A stretch of DNA of 64,000 nucleotides from Sodalis glossinidius str. 'morsitans' (GCF_000010085.1 NC_007712.1:1178001-1242000), one strand, 5' to 3'; positions 52,353-60,658 are shown, counted from the first letter of the stretch. Numbers and translations: made by a program. The notes: generated from the sequence alone by a model not told the origin.

Positions 52353-53102
52353 TTACGATGCGAAGCTGATTTGCTTTTGATGGGTAAAATCGCCGTTCCA
52401 GCTGAGTTTCATTGGCACCTTGCCGCGACGGTATAGGTCATAGATGCGCTCAGCCCCTTTACGCAGTAATACTGGCTGGTATTTAATGAAGTCGTCTGCA
52501 CCGTGAACGCTAATCATGTGTTGGTGCTCAGTCAGGTATTTGTCGCGAGCGTACGACGTGGCCCGCCAACGGATGCCGGATTTGCTTTCGTTGTAGAGCC
52601 AATTGCGTTCAGCGAGCCAGCCGTTAACCTTTTGGGTATTGACGCCGTTGAGCATTTTGCAGAACTGGGTAGAGGTCATGCCCTCCTTGAATAAGTTCTT
52701 GAGGTCGTGGATTTCTGCCTCCTGTTCTTTGTTGACCAATACTAGTGCAGCTTCACTCTTTTTCGATTCCAGCAGGGCTTCCAAGGCAGAGATGTAGTTT
52801 TCCGGCAGGACAGGTTTAGCAGCCAGTTTTTCGAGGTCATGCCAGCGTTTGATAACGCGCATGCGGTGAACAGCGCTATAGCCAGTGAGCAGGCATTCGG
52901 TGTGATCACGGTCGAGTAGATACTCAGTCTGCTGGCGATTCATGGAGTCCAGATAGATGTGCGCAAATTTGCTCACATCTCCCTGTAGGTCAGAAATCAT
53001 CCGTTCAATGTCGCGTTTTACATCCGGATGGCGTTTTTCTGTCAATTCGGCAATCTCACGGCTAGACATGGTTAAAATATGTTCAGAAACTAAATTTTGC
53101 AT
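52353..53102 (-). CDS. Rha-family antirepressor
   Basis: 249 aa. The N-terminal Rha domain (LTMSSREIAELTEKRHPDVK, then HIYLDSMNRQQTEYLLDRDH) is followed by a helical linker and a C-terminal KilAC-like winged domain (KMLNGVNTQKVNGWLAERNW). Complete. One of three related genes in a row on this strand, suggesting modular duplication of antirepressors. Confidence 0.8.
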   Translation of the reverse strand: MQNLVSEHILTMSSREIAELTEKRHPDVKRDIERMISDLQGDVSKFAHIYLDSMNRQQTEYLLDRDHTECLLTGYSAVHRMRVIKRWHDLEKLAAKPVLPENYISALEALLESKKSEAALVLVNKEQEAEIHDLKNLFKEGMTSTQFCKMLNGVNTQKVNGWLAERNWLYNESKSGIRWRATSYARDKYLTEHQHMISVHGADDFIKYQPVLLRKGAERIYDLYRRGKVPMKLSWNGDFTHQKQISFAS

Positions 53103-53146
53103 GTGAATATTCCTCGTAGCTAAACGATTGATGGAAAAGAATTTAG

Positions 53147-54159
53147 TTATGCCGGTTCGAGGCAGAAAGTTTGAGAGAGTTTCGCCAGTCCCTTTGGCGT
53201 CACTATCACCTGCTCACGAATTTTGTCGGTGCCATCATTACCGGGAATAATCGAGATTTTATGCTCGAGGTAGCCGGACTGGATTCTGCTCTGGTAGGCC
53301 ATCCAGTTCTTGGCACCCACACGGCGATAAATCCAGCCACGCTCCTGGAGGAAGGCGAACAGGTCTTTGGGGCGCACCTGCAACTCTTTGGCGGCGTTGG
53401 TGATGCACATACCGCCGTCAGATTTGGCGATGCGGTGCAGAGCTTTCACGTCTGGTGCCATTTCCTCTACCTTGCTTTCCAGAGCAATAACCTTTTCGGT
53501 GTAGGTAAGCAGGATGCCGCACATGGCCGCTGGGTCGTTGAGAATCTGAATTGGGTCGGCGGGGATGGCTAACTGTTTTTCCAGCTCTTGCCAGCGGTCA
53601 ACCAGACGGGCGGTGAACTCAGGGCAGAGCTGAGCGACGACGATAATGCTATCGCGCTTTCCCTGTTCGCCAATGAAGACATAGATTTTTGTTTTCTGAG
53701 GTAATTGCGTATTCCGGTGAAAGTGAACGGTCATTCCGGCCCTGTGAACGCTGATTCCGGCAGTGAAATACAGCGTGCTAATAATCACATGGGTTTATTC
53801 TGTTGAGTTTGTCACGTTCTAGCCCCTGTTTCCTTTGGCAACGGTTCTGTTGCAGGACTGAGGCGGAGCGCAGCGCAGTGAGCACCGAACAGTCCTGTGG
53901 CAGAAGCGTAAGGGGATGTCACGTTTAACTCATTTGGCCGAGTGTTCACCCTCCAGAATATGCGTTCACTTTGCGCCGGAATACGCAGTAATCCTAAGTT
54001 ATTGATATTTTCGGAATCCTGCATTGCAGGAAGCCGGATAATGCTTTTTGCAGCAAGACGTTCAATGGCTATCTTCACATTGTCATGGCGGCTACCGACC
54101 AGATTGGCAATTTCAAGGCTGGACATGGTTAATGTTTGTGCAATGGTTAAATTTTGCAT
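53147..54159 (-). pseudogene. Rha/KilAC antirepressor split by an IS21-type remnant
   Basis: The N-terminus from ATG 54159 (MQNLTIAQTLTMSSLEIANL) is interrupted after NINNLGL by the 282-bp element at 53706-53987. The rest resumes as PQKTKIYVFIGEQGKRDSII and continues in frame to the KilAC domain (ITNAAKELQVRPKDLFAFLQ, GAKNWMAYQSRI, GYLEHK) ending at 53147. Removing the element plus one 5-bp duplication restores an open frame of about 240 aa, so the insertion is the only lesion. Confidence 0.85.
53706..53987. mobile_element. Internally deleted IS21-family remnant
   Basis: 282 bp with inverted ends (TGCGTATTCCGGTGAAAGTG versus TGCGTATTCCGGCGCAAAGT on the other strand). Internal ATTCCGG-type subterminal repeats are typical of IS21 ends. 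Flanked by a 5-bp target duplication GTAAT (53701-53705 and 53988-53992). No transposase remains. A non-autonomous derivative or a deletion product. Confidence 0.82.
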
Positions 54160-54229
54160 ACAGATATACCTCGTTAGTAAAAACGATGAAGATGTAACCC
54201 CGGAGTGTTACCGGGGCAGGAAGGAAATT

Positions 54230-54988
54230 TTAGTGACGTTGCAGGAACTGGCTAACATTTGCTTGTTGCCATTTAGTCAGAGCTTGGGACATAACATTGG
54301 ACTGCTGTTGGCTACTATCCTCGATCATCCGTTGCATCTCGCCAAGTACGAGATTTGCATCTTCTTGCTGACGGAGTACACGCTTTATGGCTTGCCGTTC
54401 TGCCTCGAAGATTGTTTGCTTTAGCTGGGTGGTCATGGAGTAGATACGACTGCACTCTTCGGCTAATAACGGTATCTGCCGAACTTCAAAGTGCTGTGGA
54501 GATGGTACGCCGGTAACGAGCCGTAGAGCATGCCAGATCCCTTGTGTCCATGCTTTTTCAAAACGAAAGCTGTTAGCCATGCTCCAAACGAGATGAGTTA
54601 ATCTGCGAAGATTATCGTCGGTGAATAGTTCGGCTGCTGAGGAATTATGTCTCGGCATCGCATAAAGCTCAGCCTCCATGCGGTTAAATTCTGCGATGTA
54701 AGCTTCCTTGAACGCTGCTGCCTTTTTGCCGGTAAAGCCCATGACGAGGAAGACGAAGCCATCTTTGGTCATCTCGAACATCGGGCGAGGTTTGTTCTGT
54801 TCGTCGGTGTATTCTGCCCCCGCAAAATTGCGGGCGCTAAAATCAGCAGAACAATCCAGTGCGCGCAGCTTCTTCAAAACATCGTCATGACGTTTTTGAA
54901 AATATTCAGCAACGTCAAGCGACGTAGTAACAGCTTTACCGTTATGAATGGTAACTTTTGGTGTGGTAACAGATGTTTGAAGCGTCAT
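54230..54988 (-). CDS. Rha-family antirepressor behind the second C4 locus
   Basis: 252 aa. The Rha domain contains TTSLDVAEYFQKRHDDVLKK, PRPMFEMTKDGFVFLVMGFT and GKKAAAFKEAYIAEFNRMEA. The C-terminal ~130 residues are helical and not a standard KilAC. A good Shine-Dalgarno (CTGGAGG) precedes the ATG at 54988, and the C4 leader lies directly upstream, so expression should be under C4 control. Complete. Confidence 0.85.
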   Translation of the reverse strand: MTLQTSVTTPKVTIHNGKAVTTSLDVAEYFQKRHDDVLKKLRALDCSADFSARNFAGAEYTDEQNKPRPMFEMTKDGFVFLVMGFTGKKAAAFKEAYIAEFNRMEAELYAMPRHNSSAAELFTDDNLRRLTHLVWSMANSFRFEKAWTQGIWHALRLVTGVPSPQHFEVRQIPLLAEECSRIYSMTTQLKQTIFEAERQAIKRVLRQQEDANLVLGEMQRMIEDSSQQQSNVMSQALTKWQQANVSQFLQRH

Positions 54989-55025
54989 GCTGACCTCCAG
55001 ATAGTGAACTTATAATCACCACCAA

Positions 55026-55265
55026 GAGGTATCAATCTCTATATTGGTGGTGAACTGAACAGGGTTGATACTACCGGGTTCACCGTCCGGCCTACCTTTC
55101 GGTAGCCCTATCCAGTCCACCATTGAGATGTGGCTAGATTGCGACATAAAAAAACACGCTCGCGGCGTGTCAGTCTATCGCGGTGAATCTCGGCGGGGTA
55201 TCAATCCCGGCACCTGAATTTGCAGATGCAGAGTGACTATAGCGTATGGGGTGATCTTCCGTCAA
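55026..55265 (-). ncRNA. C4-type antisense RNA and its target leader (prophage 2)
   Basis: Promoter on the minus strand: TTGACG (55265-55260), 18-base spacer, TATAGT (55241-55236). a' is GGGATTGATAC (55208-55198) and b' is TTCACCG (55187-55181). A hairpin ACACGC-CGCG-GCGTGT-like with a T-run follows (55170-55148). The target copies are b (CGGTGAAC, 55085-55078) and a (GTATCAACCC, 55071-55062). A further a'-like copy (ATTGATACCTC, 55036-55026) can pair with a. Same layout as 41701-41943 but with different pairing sequences. Target: the Rha gene at 54988. Confidence 0.82.
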
Positions 55266-55275
55266 TACGATTGCT

Positions 55276-55306
55276 GGGTTACACTTGCTCAAAAGAGGAG
55301 TAACCC
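55276..55306 (+). promoter_or_regulatory. Hairpin over the ribosome binding site of the DUF1640-like gene
   Basis: GGGTTAC (55276-55282) pairs with GTAACCC (55300-55306); the loop contains GAGGA, the likely Shine-Dalgarno for ATG 55309. It could modulate translation. Not seen in the other copy. Confidence 0.45.
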
Positions 55307-55308
55307 CT

Positions 55309-55643
55309 ATGGGTCAAGTTGCGTTCGATACATTGAAATTCGTTGAAACGCTGGAAACTGCTGGCTTGCCTAAAGATCAGGCCAAGGCAATTTCGCTTGC
55401 GGTTCGTGAATCGCATGAGGCCGTCGATGTTGCTACCAAGCGCGACCTTGAGGACGTACGCAAGGAAATTGACGCCAGATTCGATAAGGTTGACGCTCGC
55501 TTCGATAAGCATGAAGCTCTAATGCAAGCCCGCTTTGACAAAATTGAGGCCCGTTTCGATAAGCTTGGCTTACAGATGACCATCCGGCTCGGTTAATGGT
55601 CGCTGCCGGTGTCAGTATCATCGCCGCCATTCTCAAAATGTGA
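55309..55643 (+). pseudogene. DUF1640-like coiled-coil protein, frameshifted before its membrane helix
   Basis: From ATG 55309 it reads MGQVAFDTLKFVETLETAGL PKDQAKAIS, nearly the same start as the protein at 42874. A coiled coil made of RFDKVDARFDK-type repeats follows. The frame ends after TIRLG with TAA; the expected hydrophobic end (MVAAGVSIIAAILKM) is in the next frame to a stop at 55643. One base restores a ~110-aa protein. Confidence 0.72.
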
Positions 55644-55751
55644 CGCTGACCTGTGCGCTATAGCGCATGGGTTATCCTTGCGTCAATGAGGGCGGGGGAC
55701 TTCTGTTTTTGGTTGCTGTATATGGGCAACAAATTTGCAGATGAATAATAG

Positions 55752-56444
55752 TTATCCAATAACTCGAATTGAGGGAACTAACAGATTTGTCGGTATGTAG
55801 CAATCAAGTTCAATATCTCTGCAAAACTCTCGAAATTGGTAGATGTTATTAACGCGTGTCTTTTGATACAGATTACATAACCTGTTTTCTACGGTTCTAT
55901 GAGAAATTTTTAATCGTTTCGCTGTTTCTTTACTGCTTAATCCATGATAAGTAAAGAATATTACTTCAAGTTCGCGTTCTGTAAAATAGCTATGAGGCAT
56001 ATTCATGGTTAATGTTATGGGAGATTCGCCATCTGCATATTGCAGAGGTGAGAAAAATCTGCATAGCTTAGCTTCTGCCATAGTACCAACCACATGGCCC
56101 TTATCGTTGAAGAAAGGTTGGATATCAAAAATATAAGGCTGGACAATGTCTTCACGACCAAAAGCAGAGGTAATGAGTAAAGATATCGCAGACTTGTTGT
56201 CGATCACGTTTTTATCATGTTGGTAAATATCGTCTAAAAATATTGCCATCCAATGATGTATGTCTGTTATCTGCTTACCTTCAATGTTAAAACCTTTCGG
56301 CAAATCCAGTAATTCAGCCATCGCCGGATTGATATAGGCATATCGGTGCTCACTATCTCGAATATGACATGGATTGGGGTTGTTTTCGCACATATAGATA
56401 ATCTGATCAGAAATAGCTTCTCGCTTTAGTGCTACACCACTCAT
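55752..56444 (-). CDS. PAS-LuxR transcriptional regulator
   Basis: 230 aa. Residues ~15-125 form a PAS-type sensor (NPNPCHIRDSEHRYAYINPA, MAELLDLPKGFNIEGKQITD). The C-terminal HTH_LuxR is complete (FTERELEVIFFTYHGLSSKE, TAKRLKISHRTVENRLCNLY). This type of LuxR solo without an acyl-homoserine-lactone domain is abundant in Photorhabdus-like insect associates. It is lysogenic cargo in the early operon region; the ligand is unknown. Confidence 0.85.
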   Translation of the reverse strand: MSGVALKREAISDQIIYMCENNPNPCHIRDSEHRYAYINPAMAELLDLPKGFNIEGKQITDIHHWMAIFLDDIYQHDKNVIDNKSAISLLITSAFGREDIVQPYIFDIQPFFNDKGHVVGTMAEAKLCRFFSPLQYADGESPITLTMNMPHSYFTERELEVIFFTYHGLSSKETAKRLKISHRTVENRLCNLYQKTRVNNIYQFREFCRDIELDCYIPTNLLVPSIRVIG

Positions 56445-56476
56445 TAAAAATCGTCCTTGAAAAGAGATTTAACTAC

Positions 56477-56686
56477 TTAATGAATGGTCAGTATTGTGTT
56501 GTTATTTGTGAAATGATAGCCCGCTATTTCACGCTGAACCAGTCTGTAATTGACAGCGCGTAATACAGATATTTCTTTCTGAGAACAACCAAAAGAAAAA
56601 AGGAATGCTGTTTCAAATTGAACAGGCGTTAGTTCAGGGAAAAGGTTGCGCAGCTCGGGGTACTGTGCGGGGTCAAATACCTTCAT
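56477..56686 (-). CDS. Short LuxR-type HTH protein
   Basis: 69 aa: LRNLFPELTPVQFETAFLFS FGCSQKEISVLRAVNYRLVQ looks like a LuxR-type helix-turn-helix with little else. The C-terminal dimer helix may be shortened (ends NNNTILTIH). Its ATG overlaps the stop of a 44-aa ORF upstream (ATGA). Confidence 0.55.
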   Translation of the reverse strand: MKVFDPAQYPELRNLFPELTPVQFETAFLFSFGCSQKEISVLRAVNYRLVQREIAGYHFTNNNTILTIH

Positions 56687-56817
56687 GCCGCACCTCCAAC
56701 GTTCAGGAGGTGATGATGCGGGGGCAGATGCTTCGAGGTAAATGCAAAATGGACAATCTCGCTACGGGTGAACGGTTGCACTTCCAATGCGCGTGCTGGC
56801 GCTGTACTCTTTTTCAT
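56683..56817 (-). CDS. 44-aa small protein, translationally coupled
   Basis: MKKSTAPARALEVQPFTRSE ... ends LLNVGGAA. Not recognised. ATG 56817 has a weak upstream AGG and the stop overlaps the ATG of the HTH gene by 4 bases, which supports translation. Below the standard ORF cut-off. Confidence 0.45.
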   Translation of the reverse strand: MKKSTAPARALEVQPFTRSEIVHFAFTSKHLPPHHHLLNVGGAA

Positions 56818-56909
56818 AGCTCAAATCCTATATAGGTAGGTTTTGGGTTAGGTGTCTGTTGGGATTCAGAGTCCCTTCAGGCACCGCCAAATGCTCATTT
56901 CGTTAATGT

Positions 56910-56928
56910 GGTTGCCAATAAGGCAACC
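56910..56928. terminator. Stem-loop after the SSB-like gene
   Basis: GGTTGCC-AATAA-GGCAACC, a perfect 7-bp stem, 23 bases beyond the stop of the SSB-like gene at 56951. No T-run, so a processing site or weak terminator. Confidence 0.4.
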
Positions 56929-56950
56929 GGCAGGGAGTGCTGAATTGGTA

Positions 56951-57547
56951 TCAGAAAGGGATTGAATCCTCGTAAGCATCGACTGGCGGTACGTCGTGGG
57001 ATGGCTGTCTGCTATATTGCGGACCGTGACGGCGCTCGTCCTTATCCTTGAGCGTAGAAAGCATACTATCGATAGTCTTGGCATCTTGGCTTTCGAGACG
57101 CTCTTTGATGGTCTGCTTCGTATCAGGATAGAACGGGATACGGATTTCAAAATTGTAGGTGTCTCCGCCGTCCTGCTTGGTGCGTAAAATCTTCTGCAAC
57201 AGTAGCCCTACACGTTTCCCTGCGAACTCAGGCACGATAGTTTGGCTGGCGCTGAGTATCTTTTCGCTGATGCTTTTGACTTCGGTACAGCCCATGATGG
57301 CTTGGATCATGTTAACGCCGTAGCTATTGTCCGAGCCGTCTTTCTTGTTGATGCAGACGGAAAGGTATTGGATAAGGTAGCCGTCTGTTGATTCGCCTGA
57401 AAACTCAATGAACGTTGCGCCACTTGGACTTTTCACTACTTTGGCTTCGTCGATAGTGATAATGTAAGCACCGGACTCCTTGATAAAGTTGCTCTGGCCT
57501 GCGGATATGGCGGCTGATTCGTCGTAGGTAAACAAAGCCTTGCTCAT
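56951..57547 (-). CDS. Phage ssDNA-binding-like protein
   Basis: 198 aa. The first ~120 residues (YIITIDEAKVVKSPSGATFI, FSGESTDGYLIQYLSVCINK) look like an OB-fold protein of the phage DUF669/SSB-like group. The last residues YEDSIPF are an SSB-type acidic tip. It heads the recombination gene set with the nuclease and ATPase downstream. Confidence 0.65.
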   Translation of the reverse strand: MSKALFTYDESAAISAGQSNFIKESGAYIITIDEAKVVKSPSGATFIEFSGESTDGYLIQYLSVCINKKDGSDNSYGVNMIQAIMGCTEVKSISEKILSASQTIVPEFAGKRVGLLLQKILRTKQDGGDTYNFEIRIPFYPDTKQTIKERLESQDAKTIDSMLSTLKDKDERRHGPQYSRQPSHDVPPVDAYEDSIPF

Positions 57548-57615
57548 GGTATAATTTCCTTTAAATTTAAGATGGTTATAAAGCTATAGTAGCGATAAAG
57601 TGGCTGTGAATACAC

Positions 57616-58254
57616 TCAATTTAGCTCGAAACTTGTTGAACTTACATCATCCTTGATGAGTTCTGGAACATATTTCTTAATAAATTCAACCAATTCTTCG
57701 GCAACGGCCATTACGTCTCTGTGCATATTGGGATATGCATAAAAACTTATCGGCATAAACTGTTTGATGAGATAGGTACCGGGATTGGCCGCCGGCTGGT
57801 ATTTACTGAACAAGTTGTAAGTAAATTTTCTTGCACTGAACCAGTCAAGATAGCAGCGCCATTGCAAACTATCGGTATAGTTCTCTGGGTCTAGAGAGCC
57901 GGTAAGCTTGTGGTCGTAGATAGTGGTCGCATCCATAGCATCGACAATGCCGACAAAGGTTACGCGCTCACCATTAACCATTTGCTGTCTGGTAATTTTC
58001 CTCTTTCTTGTTTCTGGTAAAGCTATTTCACTTTCTATTTTACTAAAATCAAAAGTGAACCCGTCCGTTTGCTCGATATTCAACTCCCCCAAAGAAGCCT
58101 TTTCTAAGACTTTGTGAAAAGCTGACCCTGCGGCCATAGCTTCCGTTGGAGGCGTCTTTTTCAGCAGATAGTTAATAATTTCATCCAGTTCTGCATCGGG
58201 ATTAGCCTTCCATCTGCGGAAGGCTTCAAGATTGGTGGCGGATATCCTGATCAT
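57616..58254 (-). CDS. PD-(D/E)XK exonuclease, RecB/Cas4-like
   Basis: 212 aa. AAGSAFHKVLEKA, VTFVGIVDAMDATTIYDHKL and TDSLQWRCYLDWF follow the order H...D...DxK...Q of PD-(D/E)XK nucleases such as phage RecE/Cas4-like exonucleases. Complete; overlaps the ATPase gene start by one base. Confidence 0.78.
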   Translation of the reverse strand: MIRISATNLEAFRRWKANPDAELDEIINYLLKKTPPTEAMAAGSAFHKVLEKASLGELNIEQTDGFTFDFSKIESEIALPETRKRKITRQQMVNGERVTFVGIVDAMDATTIYDHKLTGSLDPENYTDSLQWRCYLDWFSARKFTYNLFSKYQPAANPGTYLIKQFMPISFYAYPNMHRDVMAVAEELVEFIKKYVPELIKDDVSSTSFELN

Positions 58255-58886
58255 TACGCTGCCACCTTGATGTATTTACCCTCGTCTTTATTGAACGAGA
58301 ATCCTTTACTTTTAGCTATTTCGTTCAAAAGGCGTTTATGCTCTGAAGGTGCTTCCCGGAAATGCTCTACGGCATCCTGAAAGTCTTCTTCGCTTTCGAG
58401 GCATTGTAGGTCAACTCGAAGACGCTGTAGATCTTCTTGGGATTTTCTCGCTTCTTCAGACTGTTTATTTAGCTCTTGCTTGATGGTACTGATGATAGCT
58501 GATAAATAATCTGGGTATTGACTGAAATGCGGGACTTCTTGAACTAGCAGCTGTGCCGGATTTTTGCCGAAGCCGGAGGCGCTGGGATTAAAGTCGAGCA
58601 ATCTTTTTGTATTCTGGCCTGAGCCTTCAATGCGGATTTGTCCCATAACGTCGGCGACTTTGTAAATCTCACCTTTAGAGCCGCCTTGAATATCAAGACG
58701 TTCAACTAAATCCTCTCCAACCTGCTTTTCTTCCATGTGAGCTATCAGGATAATATCTTTACCAAATGATTTAAGCAGATTTAGCCATCCCGAAAATCCT
58801 GCTTTCAAGGCACCGAAACCCTGTAAATGTTGATGCTTCTTCTCAAGATAGTCGTAATATTTATCTTGTGCTAAATAAGGGTTCAT
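58254..58886 (-). CDS. RecA-like ATPase (AAA_24/Sak4-type), N-terminally truncated
   Basis: 210 aa. KSFGKDIILIAHMEEKQVGE, VERLDIQGGSKGEIYKVADV and RLLDFNPSASGFGKNPAQLL are the C-terminal half of phage AAA_24 ATPases, which help load annealing proteins. The Walker A and first ~80 residues are missing, so it starts at MNPYLAQDKYYDYLEKKHQH by necessity. Probably a non-functional remnant, although the frame is open. Confidence 0.7.
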   Translation of the reverse strand: MNPYLAQDKYYDYLEKKHQHLQGFGALKAGFSGWLNLLKSFGKDIILIAHMEEKQVGEDLVERLDIQGGSKGEIYKVADVMGQIRIEGSGQNTKRLLDFNPSASGFGKNPAQLLVQEVPHFSQYPDYLSAIISTIKQELNKQSEEARKSQEDLQRLRVDLQCLESEEDFQDAVEHFREAPSEHKRLLNEIAKSKGFSFNKDEGKYIKVAA

Positions 58887-59053
58887 TATGGCCTCCCGGG
58901 GCTGCGAAGAAAATCAATCAGACGATCAAGCAAGCTTTTCTTATCGGAAGTCATGACTTTCTTGCCGGTTAATTTATTGTATTGATGGTGCTGTATCGAC
59001 AGCACAGGGTCAAAAGGGCGAGCGGATGTCGCCCCTGCAATAGCGAGGTACAT
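58886..59053 (-). CDS. 55-aa small phage protein
   Basis: MYLAIAGATSARPFDPVLSI ... LLDRLIDFLRSPGRP. Stop overlaps the ATG of the ATPase gene (TAATG), GGGAGG precedes that start. Not recognised; may be a short real gene created by the deletion that removed the ATPase N-terminus. Confidence 0.4.
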   Translation of the reverse strand: MYLAIAGATSARPFDPVLSIQHHQYNKLTGKKVMTSDKKSLLDRLIDFLRSPGRP

Positions 59054-59128
59054 AGAATTATTCCTTGTGTTATTTGATGGGGTTTATTGGTTGGCGATGA
59101 CGCGTTTAAATATTAAAATAAGTGTCAG

Positions 59129-59458
59129 CTACGATGTTTGCCAGTATCTCATGTGCTGGTGATTTCTTTGCCAAGCCTTTTTCATAGATATCCAGAATTT
59201 ATTTTTAAAGTCTTTCTCGTCTTCTAAAAGCCATTCCTGCCCTTCAGCCAACGCCTTCCATTTTGCCAGTTCGCCTTTGAGTGACATAATTTCATCGTTG
59301 GCATTTTCTAAGTCTGTGATAAGAGTATCTTTACTTAACTAGCCAAGCATGCCTTCTTCTGTGGCAATGGCCGATAATTTTGGCGCGTAATTCATTACGG
59401 AATCGTCATGGAATAAAACAACTTCTTTTATGCTGTCGCTACAAATGATGTTATTCAT
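59129..59458 (-). pseudogene. Small phage protein with premature amber stop
   Basis: From ATG 59458 (MNNIICSDSIKEVVLFHDDS) the frame meets TAG at 59341-59339 after EEGMLG. It continues LSKDTLITDLENANDEIMSL and KGELAKWKALAEGQEWLLED to a stop at 59129. The whole would be 109 aa with a coiled coil. Its start overlaps the stop of the membrane protein upstream. Confidence 0.6.
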
Positions 59459-59693
59459 AAAGTTGCTCCTTTGGTTTTAACATATCAAGAATTTTGTTTA
59501 AGGTTTCAGCCTGCACGAATTGAACAGCAATGCACTCAAGAAAAAGGCGGCTGAACATTAGTGCGATAGCTGAAAAGATAACTATTTTTGGTTCTGCATC
59601 CATGATGCCAATGACAGTGGTTATCCCTGCCGCTATCCATGTCATAATTGAAATGACGTTAATGATTTTCAGTGTCCAGAAGGTTTTAAACAT
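59451..59693 (-). CDS. Small membrane protein
   Basis: 80 aa with two hydrophobic helices (IINVISIMTWIAAGITTVIG and IVIFSAIALMFSRLFLECIA) and a short charged tail. Unrecognised; small membrane proteins in pL operons often affect superinfection, but this is only an inference. Confidence 0.6.
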   Translation of the reverse strand: MFKTFWTLKIINVISIMTWIAAGITTVIGIMDAEPKIVIFSAIALMFSRLFLECIAVQFVQAETLNKILDMLKPKEQLYE

Positions 59694-59839
59694 ATCTTTT
59701 TCCTGATAATTTTTTCATGGTGGTCTCCGTGTTAAGTGCCTGATTTGGTGACCCTCTCAGGCGGCGAGGGTTCTCGTGTACCCCTACAGTGAGAAACTTG
59801 ATAAACTTTCATCCCCCCTACGAGTTGAGAATAATTGAT

Positions 59840-60322
59840 ATGGATATTTTTTCAGGTGTTGCCGTCGCAAAGCAGGCTTATGATTTAGTTAAAATCTTGA
59901 AGGAAAGTAGGGATCAGTCGGTTATAGATAAGGCCGCTGGTGCACTACGGGAAAAAATAACTGAATTACAAATGCTTAATGCTGAGTTGTCTGGCCTTTT
60001 CCATGCGGAGCGTCAAATCACAGTGGAGCTTAGAGAGGAAAATACCAAGATCAACATGTTTACTACCCAATCGAGTGAATACGAAATACATAAAACGTCT
60101 GGGGGGGCGATAGTATACATCCTTAAATCTACTCCAAAGGGAGAGATCCCCCATCACTATCTTTGTGCTCACTGCTACCAGAACAGAATAATATCTATAC
60201 TTCAGCCTACAAAAAATGAGTCTGGGTTTCATATGTCTTACTGCCCTGAATGTAAAAATGAATACAGGATGGATAAGATTATAATTGACTATGAAGCAGC
60301 TATGCCTCATTCACCTTACTGA
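59840..60322 (+). CDS. Phage protein with C-terminal zinc ribbon
   Basis: 160 aa from ATG 59840 (MDIFSGVAVAKQAYDLVKIL). An N-terminal helical region (ALREKITELQMLNAELSGLF) is followed by CAHCYQNR and CPECKNEY, a CxxC-CxxC zinc ribbon. Related proteins are widespread near N/CI in lambdoid prophages; function unknown. It is opposite in strand to its neighbours and overlaps the 3' end of N. Confidence 0.7.
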   Translation: MDIFSGVAVAKQAYDLVKILKESRDQSVIDKAAGALREKITELQMLNAELSGLFHAERQITVELREENTKINMFTTQSSEYEIHKTSGGAIVYILKSTPKGEIPHHYLCAHCYQNRIISILQPTKNESGFHMSYCPECKNEYRMDKIIIDYEAAMPHSPY

Positions 60323-60658
60323 TATGTTGATTGATTTCCTATACCCCGCCTGAAATAATGCCACATTCTCCAAGCAGCACGATCTCTCCTCAAATTCCAC
60401 TACCGCCCCGCGATGTGGATATCTGGCTTTCATGTGCTTCTGGGCGGAAAGGGTGATTTGCTCTTGGTACTGGAATAAATCCGTTAGATTCATTGGGGAT
60501 ACTGCTTTGTTTATCCTGCTAACTTTTCTCTTAAGATGTAAGGCAGGTCGTTCCAATGGTTTCGCTCTTATGCCAACACGGAGTGGATTTGCTGCCTTCC
60601 ACTCAGCCTGTCTAGCTGCGCGTCGTTCTCGGCGACGTGATTGCGAATCATAATGCAT
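60311..60658 (-). CDS. N: Antitermination protein N (lambda-type)
   Basis: 115 aa from ATG 60658. MHYDSQSRRRERRAARQAEW followed by KAANPLRVGIRAKPLERP and PMNLTDLFQYQEQI aligns along its length with lambda N (arginine-rich RNA-binding motif QTRRRERRAEKQAQWKAAN). N binds boxB in nascent RNA and makes RNA polymerase pass terminators. A matching nutL lies 113 bases upstream and a nutR in the cro operon. Frame intact. Confidence 0.92.
   Translation of the reverse strand: MHYDSQSRRRERRAARQAEWKAANPLRVGIRAKPLERPALHLKRKVSRINKAVSPMNLTDLFQYQEQITLSAQKHMKARYPHRGAVVEFEERSCCLENVALFQAGYRKSINISVR

Noticed and set aside
56605..56835. Plus-strand 76-codon ORF
   Set aside because: It is antisense to two overlapping minus-strand genes that have coupled start/stop signals.
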